Shown here: in pieces, positions 1 through 5,922 of the stretch | How positions within the stretch are numbered: position 1 is the stretch's first letter | Layout of the letters: each line of letters begins with the position of its first letter | Assembly (NCBI GenBank): GCA_012514775.1 | Contig: JAAYZQ010000148.1 | Span: forward strand, 1 to 5,931 | DNA: 5,931 nt | Source: Anaerolineaceae bacterium | GTDB taxonomy: Bacteria; Chloroflexota; Anaerolineae; JAAYZQ01 | Reading direction: 5' to 3' | The notes under the pieces: model-generated | The model's input: only the letters and a program-made list of their open reading frames with translations | What the model was told of the DNA's origin: nothing | The model's database searches: none | Position numbers and translations under genes: made by a program

Positions 1-1550
1 AGGTAGTTGCCGATGACGCCCTGGCTCAGGTTCACGTTCTGCACCTTGTCCAGGGGGGCTTCGTCGCGGGTCTCGCGGATCAAGAGCGTCTTTTCACGGT
101 GGGCCACGCGCATCGTGGTCACCACGTAATAGTCGTTAAGCCAGTCGACCACGCGCCAGGCGGTCCACAGGACGCCCAGGATGCCCACGACCAACGCGAG
201 ACCCCTCAGCAGGTCGCGCGCGTCCTCGTTGGCGTTGATGGCGGCCAGGATCACGGCTACCAGCAGGGCGATGAGGGGGCCCGCCAGCTTGTTGACCAGG
301 AAGAACCAGTGCCGGCGGCGGCGCAACACGAGCTGCTCCTTTGGCTCCATCCACGGCAGCCGCTTCATCTCTGTCCGGACCTTGACCTCTTCCCTGGGGG
401 CAAACTTTTCCTCGACTTCCGGGTATTGCTCCAGAAAACGGTCCAGGTCCGCCCTGGTCAGGTAGCACCAATCGCTGGCAGTGGTGGCCACCACCGTCAC
501 GTCTCGCGGTTCCTGCAGGAAAAGGGAGCTTTCGCCGGCTGCCTGCACCGCCTTGAGGTAGGAGCGCGGCCTTTCCCTGCCCTCCCGGTCCCGCTCGCGG
601 ACGATGGCTTCACCGCTGTAGAGGATATAGAGGGTGGGATCGATCTCGCCCTGGCGGTAGAGGGTCTCCTCGGGGCGCAGGTGGGCCAGCCCGGTGAAAC
701 CTGCCAGGCGCCTCAGGTCGACCTCGTTGAGCCCCTTGAAGGTGTTTGTCCGGTGCAGGTAGCCCTCGATGTCGGGCCGGGCGAGGGCGCGATCAAAGCT
801 GGGCTTCAGGCGCCGCAGCCAGTGGAACCCCTCGGCGCCAAAGCGAAAGAGCGTGGTATCGGTCGTGGCCCTGGCCGTCGCCCGCCTGGTGGTGTTGTTG
901 ATAAGGGAGTGGCGCCCGAAAAAGCTGCCGGCTGTCAAGATCTTGGGCCAGTTTTCCCCACCGCGGGCCGAGTGCCGGCTCATCTCCTCGACCTGGCCCT
1001 TGTCTATGACGTAAAAGGCTTCGGCCTCGTCTCCCTCGGCAAAGATCGTCTGGTCGGCGGGAAAGTCCACCTCTCGCACCAGGTCGGCGACGTGGGACAG
1101 CTCCTCGCGGGCAAAACTGGCGAACAGAGGAATGGCCAGCAGGCGGTTGATGACGTGTTTGCGCTCCAGGCGCTCGCGCAGCCGCGGTACCATGGCCAGA
1201 AGCGTCTGAAAATCCTGGTTCTCGATGGACAGGAGCCTGGCTTCGCGCACCACTTTGGCCGTGGCGCGCCGCGACTCGTTGTGCAACACGCCCCAGCGCC
1301 CCACGTAATCCCCCGCCTCGGCCCGGCGGTGCAGGATCTCGTTGCCGGCGCCATCTATGCCGCTTTCCTCGACGACCCCGCTTTCCAGCAGGAAAAAATG
1401 CGTGGGCGCCTCGCCCTGGTGATAGAGCTCCCGGCCCGCCTGGGCCGTCTCTTCCTGGACAAACTCGGCGGTGCGCTGCAGCTCCTCCTGGTCCAGGTCC
1501 GACAGCAGCCAGAATTGGGCGAGCCTGCTTTGCAGATCATAACTGGACAT
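1..1550 (-). CDS. Triple cyclic-nucleotide-binding-domain membrane protein with bacterial PH (DUF304) domain, C-terminus cut by window edge
   Basis: Reading the minus strand from the ATG at 1550-1548 gives 516 uninterrupted codons to the left edge. A GAGG lies 7 bases before the ATG. Domains in order are CNB-like fold 1 (about residues 12-120, with YHQGEAPTHFFLLESG), fold 2 (about 138-250, with FAEGDEAEAFYVIDKG and FFGRHSLI) and fold 3 (about 268-378, with YRQGEIDPTLYILYSGEA). An Arg-rich linker (409-413) leads to two hydrophobic segments (about 415-438 and 448-470), then the start of a bacterial PH domain (about 473 onward: YYVVTTMRV, then LDKVQNVNLSQGVIGNYL). CNB folds are usually sensory or scaffolding modules; bPH_2 domains follow paired helices in YdbS-like membrane proteins. 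The likely arrangement is cytosolic CNB domains, a membrane hairpin and a cytosolic PH domain. Folds 1 and 2 carry Arg where a cNMP-binding cassette has Glu, so ligand binding there is doubtful. The specific function is unknown. It is transcribed divergently from the radical SAM operon. Confidence 0.9.
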   Translation of the reverse strand, partial: MSSYDLQSRLAQFWLLSDLDQEELQRTAEFVQEETAQAGRELYHQGEAPTHFFLLESGVVEESGIDGAGNEILHRRAEAGDYVGRWGVLHNESRRATAKVVREARLLSIENQDFQTLLAMVPRLRERLERKHVINRLLAIPLFASFAREELSHVADLVREVDFPADQTIFAEGDEAEAFYVIDKGQVEEMSRHSARGGENWPKILTAGSFFGRHSLINNTTRRATARATTDTTLFRFGAEGFHWLRRLKPSFDRALARPDIEGYLHRTNTFKGLNEVDLRRLAGFTGLAHLRPEETLYRQGEIDPTLYILYSGEAIVRERDREGRERPRSYLKAVQAAGESSLFLQEPRDVTVVATTASDWCYLTRADLDRFLEQYPEVEEKFAPREEVKVRTEMKRLPWMEPKEQLVLRRRRHWFFLVNKLAGPLIALLVAVILAAINANEDARDLLRGLALVVGILGVLWTAWRVVDWLNDYYVVTTMRVAHREKTLLIRETRDEAPLDKVQNVNLSQGVIGNY

Positions 1551-1595
1551 CGTCTTGCCTCGAATCGGCATTCAGAGAACGGAACACCATGCTCG

Positions 1596-1624
1596 ATCTT
1601 AGCATCTCGCGGGCGTTTTGTCAA
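1596..1624 (-). promoter_or_regulatory. Sigma70-type promoter for the CNB/PH gene
   Basis: On the minus strand a perfect -35 TTGACA (1624-1619) is followed by a 17-base spacer and -10 TAAGAT (1601-1596). A TG dinucleotide one base before the -10 makes it an extended -10 promoter. The expected start of transcription is near 1589, leaving a leader of about 40 bases before the ATG at 1550. The call rests on sequence match and position only. Confidence 0.8.
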
Positions 1625-1625
1625 A

Positions 1626-1652
1626 CTGCCCCAAAGGACCTTTTCAAGGCAG
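1626..1652. promoter_or_regulatory. Candidate operator: nested dyad between divergent promoters
   Basis: A perfect odd palindrome AAAGG-A-CCTTT (1633-1643) is flanked by the inverted pair CTGCC (1626-1630) and GGCAG (1648-1652). The two dyad centres differ by one base (1638 and 1639). The element sits almost exactly midway between the two divergent -35 boxes, where one bound regulator could affect both transcripts. No known operator is recognised, and arms this short could arise by chance. Confidence 0.4.
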
Positions 1653-1656
1653 CAGC

Positions 1657-1685
1657 TTGTGAAGGTTCCCGACTTGTGCTATACT
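1657..1685 (+). promoter_or_regulatory. Sigma70-type promoter for the radical SAM operon
   Basis: The -35 is TTGTGA (1657-1662), the spacer is 17 bases, and the -10 is TATACT (1680-1685), with an extended -10 TG at 1677-1678. Transcription would begin near 1692, which places the in-frame GTG at 1659 and TTG at 1674 upstream of the transcript and supports the TTG start at 1719. Confidence 0.75.
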
Positions 1686-1698
1686 TCGCCGACACATT

Positions 1699-1708
1699 GG
1701 GGGAAAGG
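1699..1708 (+). promoter_or_regulatory. Purine-rich ribosome binding site deciding the TTG start
   Basis: The purine run GGGGGAAAGG ends 10 bases before the TTG at 1719. It is the only Shine-Dalgarno-like stretch between the predicted transcription start (about 1692) and the point where family homology begins (RILLVNP). Spacing is at the long end of the normal range. Confidence 0.55.
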
Positions 1709-1718
1709 TCACAGAGCA

Positions 1719-3140
1719 TTGCGGATCCTGCTGGTCAATCCCAAGTCAAGGCTGCCCATCGATACTCGAACTTCGCCGTCGCTGGGCCTGGCCTACCTGG
1801 CCGCCGTCGCCGAGCAGCGCGGCGACCAGCTTCTGATCCACGATGGCGACGTGGAGGACGAGCCCCTGGTGTCTGCGGCCCGTGCCTTCGCGCCCGATGT
1901 GATAGGCATCACCGCCAACACCACGCAGATTGTAGCCGCCTGGCGAGACGCCGAGATGCTGAAAGGCGTGCTCGACATGCCCATCGTTCTGGGCGGTCCC
2001 CATCCCACCGTTCTGCCCGAGGAGTCGGCCGCCAAGCCCTTTGTCGACGTCGTCGTCCGCGGCGAGGGCGAGGCCACCTGGCTCGAGCTGTTGCGGTGCT
2101 GGGAGAACGGGCACGGGAACGGGGGCCGGTTCCTGGACGCGGAGAGCGAGCCCATCCTGGGCATCACTTACCGTGACGCGGACGGCGAGGTCGTCAGCAC
2201 ACCCGACCGCCTGCCCATCCCCGTGGCCGAGCTGGAGGCCATGCCCTTTCCCGCCTGGCACCTTTTCAAGCTGGAGCGCTATACCAACCTGCAGCCCACG
2301 GTCGATCAGGTGGACGGCCCCAGCCTGCCCATCCTCACCTCGCGGGGCTGCCCCTATCGCTGCAGCTACTGCTCGCAGATCGGCCCTCGCCGCTGGCGCG
2401 CCCGTTCGGCCGAGAGCGTGGTCGCCGAGTGGCGCTGGCTGGTGCGGGAATGGGGCGTGGGCGAGATCGGTGTCCTGGACGATTCCTTCAACATCGACCG
2501 GCAGCGGGTGTTGAGCCTCTGTGCGCGGCTGGTGGAGGAGGGGCTGACGGGCGTGCCCTGGATCATGATCAACGGCATCCGCGCCAACCTGGCCGACGAG
2601 GAGGTGCTGGGCGCCATGGTCCGTGCCGGCTGCCTGCGCAGCGCCTTTGGCGTGGAGAGCGGCAACCAGGAGATCCTCGACACCGTCGTGGACAAGCACC
2701 TGACCCTGGACCAGGTCCGCTCGGCTTTTCGAGCGGCCAAGGCCGTGGGCCTGGAGACCATCGGCTTTTTCATCATCGGGCTGCCGGGCGAGACGGAGGA
2801 GACCATCGAAGACACCATCCGCTTTGCCATCGAGCTGGATCCCGTCGTCGCCAATTTTTCCATCGCCACCCCCTTTCCCGGGACGCAGATGTACAACACC
2901 GTGATGGCCGGCGGCCGCATCCTGGCCGAGACCTGGGATGATTTTGTCTTTTTCGAGGGCAAGGCTGGCTTCGAGATGCCAGGCCTGCCGGCCGAGCTGG
3001 TGGAGCGCAAGTGGAAAGAGGCGTACCGTCGCTTCTACCTGCGCCCCCGGCGCGTGGTCCGCACCCTGATGCGCAAAGAGACCTGGCTGCGCCTGCCGCG
3101 CACGGCGCGCATGGCGTGGCGGACGGTGGTGGGATCGTAG
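1719..3140 (+). CDS. B12-binding-domain radical SAM enzyme
   Basis: The protein has 473 residues from a TTG start. The frame stays open far upstream, but that stretch only mirrors the opposite-strand gene; the promoter and the family-typical opening MRILLVNP fix the start. Residues 1-130 form a cobalamin-binding-like Rossmann domain (SLGLAYLAAV, DVIGIT, VLGGPHPT at 90-97, GEGE at 115-118). It lacks a DxHxxG motif, which is common in this radical SAM class. The core starts about 205 with C211-x3-C215-x2-C218, the cysteines that hold the 4Fe-4S cluster cleaving S-adenosylmethionine. Family-typical stretches follow: LDDSFNID (253-260), FGVESGNQEIL (310-320), IIGLPGET (352-359) and TPFPGTQMY (384-392). 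Members include methylases, BchE-type cyclases and hopanoid or lipid-tailoring enzymes, and the substrate cannot be read from the motifs. A basic tail (about 440-470) suggests membrane or nucleotide-lipid contact, which is inference. It is the first gene of a three-gene operon. Confidence 0.92.
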   Translation: MRILLVNPKSRLPIDTRTSPSLGLAYLAAVAEQRGDQLLIHDGDVEDEPLVSAARAFAPDVIGITANTTQIVAAWRDAEMLKGVLDMPIVLGGPHPTVLPEESAAKPFVDVVVRGEGEATWLELLRCWENGHGNGGRFLDAESEPILGITYRDADGEVVSTPDRLPIPVAELEAMPFPAWHLFKLERYTNLQPTVDQVDGPSLPILTSRGCPYRCSYCSQIGPRRWRARSAESVVAEWRWLVREWGVGEIGVLDDSFNIDRQRVLSLCARLVEEGLTGVPWIMINGIRANLADEEVLGAMVRAGCLRSAFGVESGNQEILDTVVDKHLTLDQVRSAFRAAKAVGLETIGFFIIGLPGETEETIEDTIRFAIELDPVVANFSIATPFPGTQMYNTVMAGGRILAETWDDFVFFEGKAGFEMPGLPAELVERKWKEAYRRFYLRPRRVVRTLMRKETWLRLPRTARMAWRTVVGS

Positions 3141-3141
3141 C

Positions 3142-4077
3142 ATGGACGAAGGCAAGATCCGCTGCAGCGTGGGCATCACCGCCTACAACGAAGAGGCCAA
3201 CATCGGCCGGCTGCTCCAGGCCATCATCGATCAGCGCCTGTACGAGGTCGAGATCAGCGAGATTATTGTCGTGGCTTCGGGCTGCACCGACCGCACCGAA
3301 GAGATCGTGCGCGAGGTCATGGCCCGCGAACCTCGCATCCAGCTCTACGTCCAACCCCGGCGCGAGGGCAAGACTTCGGCCATCAACGTATTCCTGGAGC
3401 ACGCCCGCGAAAGGATCTGCGTGCTGGAGAGCGGCGACACCCTGCCCCGGGAAGACACCATCGAGAAGATGGTCAACATGTTCCGCAACCCGGCCGTGGG
3501 CATGACCGGCGCCCAGAAGGTGGCCGTCAACACACCCGATCACATCGTGGGCCTGCTCTCCCACCTCCGGCTACAGATGGAGCACCAGCTCTGCCTGGAG
3601 ATCCCCCGCCTGGGCGAGCTCATCGCCTTCCGCAAGGTCTTTGACCGGCTGCCCGACGACGTGGCCATGGACGAGGCCTTTGTCGAGGCGTTCATCATCC
3701 GCCGCGGCATGCAGGTGCGCTACGCGCCCGAAGCCGTGGTCTATAACATGGGTCCCGAGACGGTGGCCGATTTTGTCAGGCAGCGGCGCCGCAACTATGC
3801 AGGGCACCTCTACCTGAAGGAAAAGTACGGATACAAGGTTTCGAGCCTGCAAAACACGCGCGTGGTGCGCCTGGCCCTGGAGCAGGTCTGGGGCGCCATC
3901 CGCCTGCTGTCGACCCTCGCCTTTCTGGCCATGCTAGAGATCTATTCCCGCATCCTGGGGGCCTGGGACTATTACGTGCGCAAGAAAAAGCACGTGGTGT
4001 GGGATATGGCCTGGACGACCAAGGACCCCGGCCAGGAGCCGCCTGCGCAAGGGGACTACCGGGAGAGCCGGCCTTGA
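3142..4077 (+). CDS. Family 2 glycosyltransferase with one C-terminal membrane segment
   Basis: The protein has 311 residues. Its ATG lies one base after the upstream stop, with a weak GGGA 7 bases before it, so translation is probably coupled. It shows a GT-A fold: VGITAYNEEANIGRLL (10-25) is the nucleotide-sugar-binding start, ASGCTDRT (45-52) replaces the usual SSGSTDGT, and GKTSAIN (76-82) follows. ESGDT (96-100) sits at the DxD metal site, with D99 in the second Asp position and Ser in the first. MDEAF (176-180) is at the catalytic-base position, and QRRRNYAG (214-221) is at the QxxRW position. One hydrophobic stretch (about 249-275) precedes a basic, polar tail. GT2 enzymes of this kind transfer sugars from nucleotide donors to lipid or polysaccharide acceptors at the cytosolic membrane face. 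Donor and acceptor are unknown. With its neighbours it suggests glycolipid work; an HpnI-like role is possible but not shown. Confidence 0.88.
   Translation: MDEGKIRCSVGITAYNEEANIGRLLQAIIDQRLYEVEISEIIVVASGCTDRTEEIVREVMAREPRIQLYVQPRREGKTSAINVFLEHARERICVLESGDTLPREDTIEKMVNMFRNPAVGMTGAQKVAVNTPDHIVGLLSHLRLQMEHQLCLEIPRLGELIAFRKVFDRLPDDVAMDEAFVEAFIIRRGMQVRYAPEAVVYNMGPETVADFVRQRRRNYAGHLYLKEKYGYKVSSLQNTRVVRLALEQVWGAIRLLSTLAFLAMLEIYSRILGAWDYYVRKKKHVVWDMAWTTKDPGQEPPAQGDYRESRP
4061..4067 (+). promoter_or_regulatory. Ribosome binding site of the UPF0104-type gene
   Basis: The sequence GGGAGAG ends 6 bases before the TTG at 4074, inside the last codons of the glycosyltransferase gene. It favours this start over the upstream in-frame ATG at 3999, which would add 25 non-homologous, non-hydrophobic residues lying wholly within the neighbouring gene. 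Confidence 0.65.
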
Positions 4078-5054
4078 AAGATCGCCTTCTGACCCTGGCC
4101 AAGGTGGCCATCAGCCTGGGCCTCATCGTCTTTGTCTTTACCCGGCCCACCATTCGCGACGCCGATTGGCACAGCATCCTGGCCAACGTCCGGGTCTGGC
4201 CGTGGGTGGTGGCCCTCGCCGTCTATTTTGGGGCCATCGGGCTGAACGTGCTCACGTGGCAGTATCTGCTGCGCACATTGGGCGTGCAGGTGCCCTATAC
4301 CAGCCTGTTCCGGCACAACCTGGTTGGCCTTTTCTTTGCCAACCTGCCCCTCAGCATGGTCGGCGGCGACATTGCCCGGGGCTGGGACCTGGCCCGGCAC
4401 ACCGACGGCCAGGGGGCACCCGTGGCCGTCTCGGTGTTGGTTGACCGCGTCGTCGGCCTGGCCGCCTTCCTCGTGGCCGCCGTGGCCGGGCTCGCCTACG
4501 CCGTCTGGGGCCTTGGCCGGGCCGACATGAGCTGGCTGCTCCTGACCCTGGCGCTGGCGCTGCTGGCCTTTGCGCTGGTCGTCGCCGTGCTCATGAGCCA
4601 GCGGCTGCGGCGCCTGGTGGAGGGCATCTTTCGCTGGAAGCCCCTGGGCCGGTTCTTGCCCCTCTACCAGCAACTGTCCGACTCGGTGCAGATCTATCGC
4701 ACCCACGCCGGCGCCCTGTTCATTGCCTTTGGCCTGGGGTTGGCCACCGTGCTGGCGACGTGCGTTGTGAACTACCTGGCGGCCGTCACCGTCGGAGCCC
4801 CGGTGCCCTTTGTCTGGGCCCTCGTCCTGACACCCCTGACGCCCTTTGCCCTCTATATTCCGTCCATTGCCTCGGGCCTGGGCGTGAACCAGGCCGTGTT
4901 CGTGGCCCTCTATCACAACCTGGCCGGGATCCTCCCCCAGGCGCCGGCCCTGGCCATGTCGCTGGTCATGCAGCTCACCATCTATGTCTCCAGCCTGCCG
5001 GGCGCCGTGCTGTGGTGGCAGCGGCGCGGGCAGGTCCGGGTGCGTAGGGCGTAG
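4074..5054 (+). CDS. Polytopic membrane protein, UPF0104 / LPG-synthase transmembrane family
   Basis: The TTG start overlaps the glycosyltransferase TGA (TTGA at 4074-4077), the classic arrangement for coupled translation. The 326-residue product is almost all membrane, with hydrophobic segments near 7-23, 43-63, 83-98, 120-148, 153-174, 212-238, 246-265 and 291-315. Family hallmarks are NLPLSMVGGDIARGWDLA (90-107), VLVDRVVGLAAF (121-132) and IPSIASGLGVNQAVF (262-276), which match the GGD..R, DR..GL and P...GGLG.rE signatures. The family matches the membrane half of MprF (lysyl-phosphatidylglycerol synthase) without its aminoacyl transferase domain, and includes HpnL-type proteins. Roles proposed for relatives are moving or holding lipids at the membrane, often beside glycosyltransferases. 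Here it may handle the product of the two upstream enzymes, which is inference. The usual GLGVRE reads GLGVNQ (268-273), so the conserved Arg-Glu pair is missing. It is the last gene before a strong terminator. Confidence 0.88.
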   Translation: MKDRLLTLAKVAISLGLIVFVFTRPTIRDADWHSILANVRVWPWVVALAVYFGAIGLNVLTWQYLLRTLGVQVPYTSLFRHNLVGLFFANLPLSMVGGDIARGWDLARHTDGQGAPVAVSVLVDRVVGLAAFLVAAVAGLAYAVWGLGRADMSWLLLTLALALLAFALVVAVLMSQRLRRLVEGIFRWKPLGRFLPLYQQLSDSVQIYRTHAGALFIAFGLGLATVLATCVVNYLAAVTVGAPVPFVWALVLTPLTPFALYIPSIASGLGVNQAVFVALYHNLAGILPQAPALAMSLVMQLTIYVSSLPGAVLWWQRRGQVRVRRA

Positions 5055-5070
5055 GGCCGGGCGGCAAAAG

Positions 5071-5099
5071 AAGGGCGGGAAGCGATTCCCGCCTTTTTT
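5071..5099 (+). terminator. Rho-independent terminator of the radical SAM operon
   Basis: A perfect 8-bp GC-rich stem (GGCGGGAA 5074-5081 with TTCCCGCC 5086-5093) closes on a GCGA loop, a stable GNRA tetraloop, and is followed by six T residues (5094-5099). It begins 20 bases after the stop codon at 5054. It should insulate the operon from the regulator gene downstream. Confidence 0.93.
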
Positions 5100-5112
5100 A
5101 TCCTCTGACCTC

Positions 5113-5141
5113 TTGACAGCGCCGCGAAACGATGGTAAACT
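5113..5141 (+). promoter_or_regulatory. Near-consensus sigma70 promoter of the ArsR-DUF2087 gene
   Basis: The -35 is TTGACA (5113-5118), the spacer is 17 bases and the -10 is TAAACT (5136-5141), with an extended -10 TG at 5133-5134. The expected start is near 5148. The small inverted repeat TGAT-T-ATCA (5150-5158) lies right at the start of the transcript, a position where an autorepressor could bind. That last point is speculative. Confidence 0.8.
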
Positions 5142-5166
5142 TGTTTCGATGATTATCAACACAAAT

Positions 5167-5171
5167 AGAGG
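5167..5171 (+). promoter_or_regulatory. Ribosome binding site bearing on the choice of two adjacent ATGs
   Basis: AGAGG ends 3 bases before the ATG at 5175 and 6 bases before the ATG at 5178. The spacing favours the second ATG. The protein differs only by one N-terminal Met. Confidence 0.6.
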
Positions 5172-5177
5172 TACATG

Positions 5178-5744
5178 ATGGAAGGCGAGGATCGAAGCGA
5201 GGTTCTGCTCGAGTTTTTCAAGGCGTTGGGCGATGAGAAGCGCCTGCAAATCGTTGGACTCCTGGCCAGGCAGGATTACTCGGTCGAGGAGCTGGCCGCC
5301 ATCCTGGGCCTGAGCTCGGCCACCGTGTCGCACCACCTCCAGCGCCTGGCCAGGCTAGGACTGGTGACGGCCCGGGCCGACCAGCACTATCACGTCTACT
5401 CGCTCCGGCTGCAAACGCTGCACGAGCTGTCGGCGCAGATCCTGTCGGGCGAGGGCCTGCAAGAGGTGACCAACGACCTGGACCTGGACGCGTACGATCG
5501 CAAGGTGCTGCGCGACTACATGGAGGGCGGCCGGCTCAAGAGCTGGCCGCACAAGTGGAAAAAGCGGCAGGTGATCCTGCGCTACCTGCTGGAGCAGTTC
5601 GAGCCGGACCAGCATTATAGCGAGCGCGAGGTGAACGAGATCATCGGCCGCGTGCACCCCGATTTTGCCACACTGCGCCGGGAGATGATCGAAACCGGGC
5701 TCATGGCCCGGGAGCGAGACGTCTACTGGCGGAAAGAGCAGTGA
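5178..5744 (+). CDS. ArsR-family winged-helix regulator with C-terminal DUF2087
   Basis: The product is 188 residues from the ATG at 5178, or 189 from 5175; numbering here uses the longer form. Residues 10-80 are an ArsR-type winged helix: FFKALGDEKRLQIVGLL (14-30), the helix-turn-helix SVEELAAILGLSSATVSHHLQRLARLG (36-62, with recognition helix SSATVSHHL), and a wing ending HYHVYSL (71-77). Residues about 104-189 match DUF2087: YDRKVLRDYMEGGRLKSWP (107-125), KKRQVILRYLLEQF (129-142), YSEREVNEII (148-157), DFATLRREMIE (163-173) and YWR (184-186). ArsR proteins are dimeric repressors released by a ligand. This one has no cysteine at all, so thiolate metal or arsenite sensing is excluded, and no ligand is evident. 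DUF2087 has no settled function. It stands alone between a terminator and a noncoding region, so autoregulation or distant targets are likely. Confidence 0.92.
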   Translation: MEGEDRSEVLLEFFKALGDEKRLQIVGLLARQDYSVEELAAILGLSSATVSHHLQRLARLGLVTARADQHYHVYSLRLQTLHELSAQILSGEGLQEVTNDLDLDAYDRKVLRDYMEGGRLKSWPHKWKKRQVILRYLLEQFEPDQHYSEREVNEIIGRVHPDFATLRREMIETGLMARERDVYWRKEQ

Positions 5745-5835
5745 GCGCGCTAATGAACTTTCAAAATATGATTCGGTAATAGAGCCGTGGCCTAATACCT
5801 TGTTGATAATTGAAAGAACATCAGCGCGGTTCTTT

Positions 5836-5849
5836 GGCGATAAATCGCC
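5836..5849. repeat. Short perfect palindrome, likely interspersed hairpin repeat
   Basis: GGCGAT-AA-ATCGCC forms a 6-base perfect inverted repeat (about 5 pairs with a 4-base loop once folded). It is joined directly to the CACTAC arm of a larger inverted repeat. Short GC-rich hairpins beside a CACTAC/GTAGTG flank resemble interspersed palindromic repeats of bacterial genomes; copy number cannot be judged from one window. Confidence 0.5.
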
Positions 5850-5922
5850 CACTACAAACCGACAAGCGCAAGCATCTCTCCAACAACCTGCTGGCACCCC
5901 ATCGCAGAGCCCGTTCGTAGTG
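5850..5922. repeat. Ten-base inverted repeat enclosing 53 bases
   Basis: CACTACAAAC (5850-5859) and GTTCGTAGTG (5913-5922) are inverted copies matching at 9 of 10 positions. The right arm runs into GCGCGCTTCA at the window edge, which reads like the first half of another hairpin. This would mirror the way the left arm abuts the GGCGAT palindrome, giving two hairpins with GTAGTG flanks facing each other. Confidence 0.5.

Noticed and set aside
99..1718. Plus-strand N-terminal extension of the radical SAM frame by 540 residues
   Set aside because: It lies opposite the well-supported CNB/PH gene, has no domain resemblance, and the operon promoter and leader fall inside it. It is a mirror frame of high-GC coding DNA.
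1746..3179. 477-residue minus-strand open frame
   Set aside because: It is antisense to the radical SAM gene and its residues are low-complexity Gly/His/Gln/Asp-rich with no motif. The plus strand has all family motifs.
2773..3564. 263-residue minus-strand open frame
   Set aside because: It spans the junction of two coupled plus-strand genes with recognised motifs and has no ribosome site or family resemblance of its own.
4056..5336. 426-residue minus-strand open frame
   Set aside because: It runs across the membrane-protein gene, the terminator and the regulator promoter, and its composition is His/Gln/Gly-rich as expected of a shadow frame.
5753..5779. Tiny plus-strand frame (8 codons plus stop) after the regulator gene
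   Set aside because: It is very short and has no ribosome binding site.
5355..5897. 180-residue minus-strand open frame starting in the right-hand noncoding region
   Set aside because: Most of it is antisense to the ArsR-DUF2087 gene, and its start region is the palindromic repeat DNA. No convincing ribosome site or family resemblance was seen.
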